Source: Saccharopolyspora soli (lineage in GTDB: Bacteria > Actinomycetota > Actinomycetes > Mycobacteriales > Pseudonocardiaceae). From it: a stretch of DNA of 35,085 nt. The stretch spans positions 1-35,085 of the forward strand of contig NZ_JALBWV010000080.1 in the NCBI RefSeq assembly GCF_022678645.1, read 5' to 3'. Below the pieces are notes generated by a model that did not search any database, had not been told where the DNA came from, and was given only the letters and a program-made list of their open reading frames with translations. A program made the translations under genes and the position numbers. Positions within the stretch are counted from its first letter, which is position 1; the number at the start of each line of letters is the position of its first letter. Positions 32,531 to 35,085 of this stretch are shown in pieces.

Positions 32531-32747
32531 TGCCGCGATCCGCCGAGCCCGCCGAATGGTGTGGCCGCACGTTGACAGGAAGGTTCCCTTCCTCACGCCA
32601 CCGCCGATGTCGCCCGCGCCTCAGTGACAGGAAGGTTCCCTTCCGCACCCTCCGACGCCGGTAAAGCCCCGTCGGTTGACAGGAAGGTTCCCTTCCTCAT
32701 GTCAGGGGCCTGACCCGCAGTGGTCTTGGTGACAGGAAGGTTCCCTT
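32514..32747. repeat. Array of five direct repeats, about 52-bp period
   Basis: TGACAGGAAGGTTCCCTT recurs unchanged at 32514, 32573, 32625, 32677 and 32730, giving spacings of 59, 52, 52 and 53 bases, with different 34-41-base sequences between. With the inverted copy at 32492 this makes six copies in the 368-base gap 32469-32836, which holds no gene. It is the same element as the single copies at 7.5, 18.6 and 19.8 kb. Confidence 0.9.
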
Positions 32748-32836
32748 GCTCGCATCCGCCGCCTCGGGCTGGTGGGGGCGGGGCTTGGTGGAAAGCGGGT
32801 ATTGGCCCACGCCGTGTCCCGTACGCTTCCAGGTTT

Positions 32837-33997
32837 GTGCGAGCTCAGAGTCTTTTGTTCCGCCCTTGGGTCGTGACCGGTGTTGTGGGCGGCGTCGCGG
32901 TGGCTGCCGTGGAGCAGGTCGCGGGCACCGGCGCCGCTGGCGTCGCCATCGGTTGGCTGGGCGCCGTGGTCGGGGTGATCTTGCTGCCCATGGCGACCCA
33001 GCTCGGGTTGCTGGTGGGTTCGGTGGTTTTCGGGCTGCGCGTTCGGCACGTGATCTTCGGCGCGATGCGTGAAGTCGCCGCGTGGAAGCTCGGCCGCGTC
33101 ACGTTCACCCTTCGCTCGCTACCGGTCACGCTGCGCTGCCAGATCGGCCCTTGGCGTTCTCCGGTGATCCTGCGCTGCTGGTTGGCAGGGCTGTTGTCGG
33201 CGCTGGTGGGGGTCGCGGTGGTCGTGGTCGGCTGGTTGCTCGCCGACGGGCCGTTCGGCCGTGGTTTCGTGCTCGCCGTGACCCCGCTCATGCTCTACAA
33301 GCTGTGGCCGAAGCGGGTTCCGCTGACCACCTCGACCGGTTGGCTGCTGTTCGCTTTGCCCCGCCTGCCCGATTCCGAGCGCGCCGAGTTCGTGGCCGCT
33401 CCGCTGGCCGCCCGCGTGTACGAGGCGTTGCGCGAGGGAGATATCGAGCGCGCGCAGGTCCAGGCCGACGAACTGGCCGTGCGGTATCCCGGTTTGAACG
33501 CGACGGTGTCGTGCCAGATCGCCGTGTTGGAGTCACGTGGCGAGTACGCGCCAGGTGTCATGCTGCTGCTGAAGTACCTGGCGGAGAACGACGACGTCCC
33601 ACCTCGCAAGATGTCCTACCTGCTGGCCGGGTTGGCGGGTCTCGGTTTCAAGGCCGTGGAAGCCGGGCAGTTGCCCGCGGAAACCCTGCTGCCGACGGCC
33701 AAGAAGGCGCTCAACGACGCCATCCAGCTCGGCTACCCCGAATTCGAGCTCAGCGGCGCGAACGGACTGCTCGCACTGATCGAAGGTGATGCGGACAACG
33801 CGGTCCGCTTCGCCACCACCGGCGCCGAGTACAACCACTCCCCGCTGTCGCGCGCCGACGACTTCGCCACCCTCGCCCGTGCGCACATGGCGTGCCACGA
33901 CAACGCCGCCGCACGAGTCGCCTTGGCGAAGGCCGAGGAGTTGGCTCCGTGGTCGCCGCGGGTTGCCGAGACCCGCCAACGGCTTTCCGTGGGATGA
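32837..33997 (+). CDS. Membrane protein with TPR-like cytoplasmic domain
   Basis: 386 residues from GTG 32837 (an upstream frame to 32720 runs through the repeat and is rejected). Hydrophobic helices lie at about 10-28, 33-68 (long, probably two), 111-135 and 142-155. The remainder is soluble, with helical pairs (AARVYEALREGDIERAQVQADELA; SYLLAGLAGLGFKAVEA; LARAHMACHDNAAARVALAKAEELAPWSPRV) that read like TPR repeats. No enzymatic motif is seen. It is probably a membrane scaffold; the family is not identified. It ends six bases before the convergent MDR gene stop. Confidence 0.75.
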   Translation: MRAQSLLFRPWVVTGVVGGVAVAAVEQVAGTGAAGVAIGWLGAVVGVILLPMATQLGLLVGSVVFGLRVRHVIFGAMREVAAWKLGRVTFTLRSLPVTLRCQIGPWRSPVILRCWLAGLLSALVGVAVVVVGWLLADGPFGRGFVLAVTPLMLYKLWPKRVPLTTSTGWLLFALPRLPDSERAEFVAAPLAARVYEALREGDIERAQVQADELAVRYPGLNATVSCQIAVLESRGEYAPGVMLLLKYLAENDDVPPRKMSYLLAGLAGLGFKAVEAGQLPAETLLPTAKKALNDAIQLGYPEFELSGANGLLALIEGDADNAVRFATTGAEYNHSPLSRADDFATLARAHMACHDNAAARVALAKAEELAPWSPRVAETRQRLSVG

Positions 33998-34002
33998 GCC
34001 GC

Positions 34003-34953
34003 TCACCGCACAGCGAGCACCAGCTTCCCGGTGGTACGGCCGGTTTCGCCGAGCGCGTGCGCCTTGGCTGCCTCCGCCAACGGGAACACACCCGCGATCT
34101 CCGCACGCAGGAGACCCGCTTCGACCAGTTCGCGGATGGCTCTCATACCCGCCTGGTCTGCCTCGACGATCAGCAACTCCGCACGCACTCCGAGTCGATC
34201 CGCTTCGGCGGCGGTTTCTTCCCGTCCGTACGGCAGGATCGACACCAGTACGCCGCCTCGCCGGAGGGTGCGCAGTGAGCGGCTCCGATAGTCGCCCGCG
34301 ATGGTATCCAACACGACATCGACATCGCTGACAGCTGTCGCGAAATCGACCTCCCGGTAGTCGATCAGCTCGTCGGCCCCCAGACCGCGCAGGAATTCGT
34401 GCTTGCCCGCGCTGGCCGTGCCGATCACGTACGCGCCACGCGCTTTGGCGATCTGCACCGCCAGGTGACCGACGCCACCGGCCGCGGCGTGGATCAGGAC
34501 CCGCTGCCCAGCTTGCAGCCGCGCGGTGTCGACCAAGGCTTGCCAGGCGGTCAGGGCGGCAAGCGGGATAGCGCCCGCCTGCACATGATCCACATTGGAC
34601 GGCTTGGGCACGAATGCGCGGGCGGGGCCGGTGACGTACTCGGCGTGCGAGCCCGCGCCGTGCGGGTAGGGCAGCATCCCGAAGACCTCGTCGCCCGGTT
34701 TGTGCAGGGTGACGCCCAGCCCGACCGCCTCGACGACGCCGGAGACGTCCCAGCCCAGCACGTACGGCGGTTCCCCGAGGAACAACCGATTGGCTCGGTG
34801 CTTCCAGTCGGTCGGGTTGAGCCCGGCCGCGTGCACCTGGATCAGCACTTCGCTCGGCCCCGGTGCTGGCCGTTCCAGTTCCACTTCTCGCAGCACCTCG
34901 GGGCCGCCGAGGACGTCTTGGCTGATGGCGCGCATCGTGCTGGTTTCGCTCAT
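34003..34953 (-). CDS. NADP-dependent MDR oxidoreductase (quinone reductase-like)
   Basis: 316 residues. The GroES-like N-terminus has AGLNPTDWKHR and YVLGWDVSGVVEAVG; the nucleotide fold has VLIHAAAGGVGHLAVQIAKARGA. The structural and catalytic zinc ligands of alcohol dehydrogenases are absent, which places it with zinc-independent quinone or enone reductases. GAGGCGG precedes the ATG. The physiological substrate is unknown and it has no operon partner in the window. Confidence 0.9.
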   Translation of the reverse strand: MSETSTMRAISQDVLGGPEVLREVELERPAPGPSEVLIQVHAAGLNPTDWKHRANRLFLGEPPYVLGWDVSGVVEAVGLGVTLHKPGDEVFGMLPYPHGAGSHAEYVTGPARAFVPKPSNVDHVQAGAIPLAALTAWQALVDTARLQAGQRVLIHAAAGGVGHLAVQIAKARGAYVIGTASAGKHEFLRGLGADELIDYREVDFATAVSDVDVVLDTIAGDYRSRSLRTLRRGGVLVSILPYGREETAAEADRLGVRAELLIVEADQAGMRAIRELVEAGLLRAEIAGVFPLAEAAKAHALGETGRTTGKLVLAVR

Positions 34954-35085
34954 GACTGGTCAGTACCGCCTCTCCGCGATTCACAGTGGTGGTTGCGTGC
35001 AGCCCGAATCTCCCGTTGCGTGGTTTCTCGTGGCTGGCTTGCGTCACAGTCCCCTGAGGTGCGGTTGAGGAGGACTGAGGTTGAC
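34954..35085. other. Edge intergenic region, no gene seen
   Basis: Upstream region of the MDR gene. It contains GAGGAGGACTGAGG near the window end, which could be a ribosome site for a gene beyond 35085, and no start codon that can be supported. Confidence 0.4.

Noticed and set aside
32514..32747. CRISPR array
   Set aside because: The 18-bp repeat is shorter than typical CRISPR repeats, occurs singly at 7.5, 18.6 and 19.8 kb, and no cas genes are present.

Overview
The window reads as chromosomal DNA of a high-GC actinobacterium. Most genes show strong G/C third-codon bias, frequent GTG/TTG starts and some apparently leaderless starts. The core gene order (mnmA, iscS, PlsC-like and OlsB-like acyltransferases, etfA, etfB, then a THUMP-like methyltransferase, an enoyl-CoA hydratase and an ABC ATPase) resembles the M. 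tuberculosis Rv3024c-Rv3041c neighbourhood. Together with the dispersed short palindromic repeats this suggests a Pseudonocardiales member, perhaps Saccharopolyspora-like; the genus is an inference.

Layout. 1-119 is homopolymer C/G sequence, probably an assembly edge. 120-6308 (all minus strand) is an accessory, conflict-type cluster: an EACC1-family small membrane protein, then a 1302-residue protein joining a caspase-like peptidase, an EF-hand loop and four EccC/FtsK-type P-loop modules, then a DUF6461-like protein and an unrecognised protein cut by the window edge. 6379-7410 is a MetE-type methionine-synthase-like protein. 7698-11157 holds an acyl-CoA ligase and a TetR regulator, with a divergent FAD monooxygenase and a strong tandem TetR-type operator between them. 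11143-16922 carries mnmA, iscS, an MFS exporter and a coupled OlsA/OlsB-like acyltransferase pair. 17290-20286 is a patchier zone: a macrolide-type glycosyltransferase, a collapsed ECF41 sigma-factor pseudogene, a nitroreductase with a repeat-derived tail, and rnhA. 20344-22112 is etfBA; 22400-23242 is a DegV protein. 23591-30957 holds hrpA, a THUMP-like methyltransferase, an enoyl-CoA hydratase and an ABC ATPase. 31423-32468 is a coupled cysteine dioxygenase-rhodanese pair; 32837-34953 is a membrane protein and an MDR oxidoreductase.

The main candidate for an undescribed system is the EACC1 plus caspase/EF-hand/tetra-ATPase pair. It looks like an NTP- and possibly Ca2+-controlled protease effector built on an EccC-like motor chassis, without any visible type VII secretion substrate genes.

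A second theme is intergenic repeats. An 18-bp element (TGACAGGAAGGTTCCCTT) occurs at least ten times, six of them at 32.49-32.75 kb where five copies in one orientation form a roughly 52-bp-period array. Two further repeat or hairpin families mark other gaps. Several gene remnants (ECF41 sigma factor, an acyltransferase-3 start, other coding-like fragments) lie in the same gaps, pointing to local gene decay around repeats.
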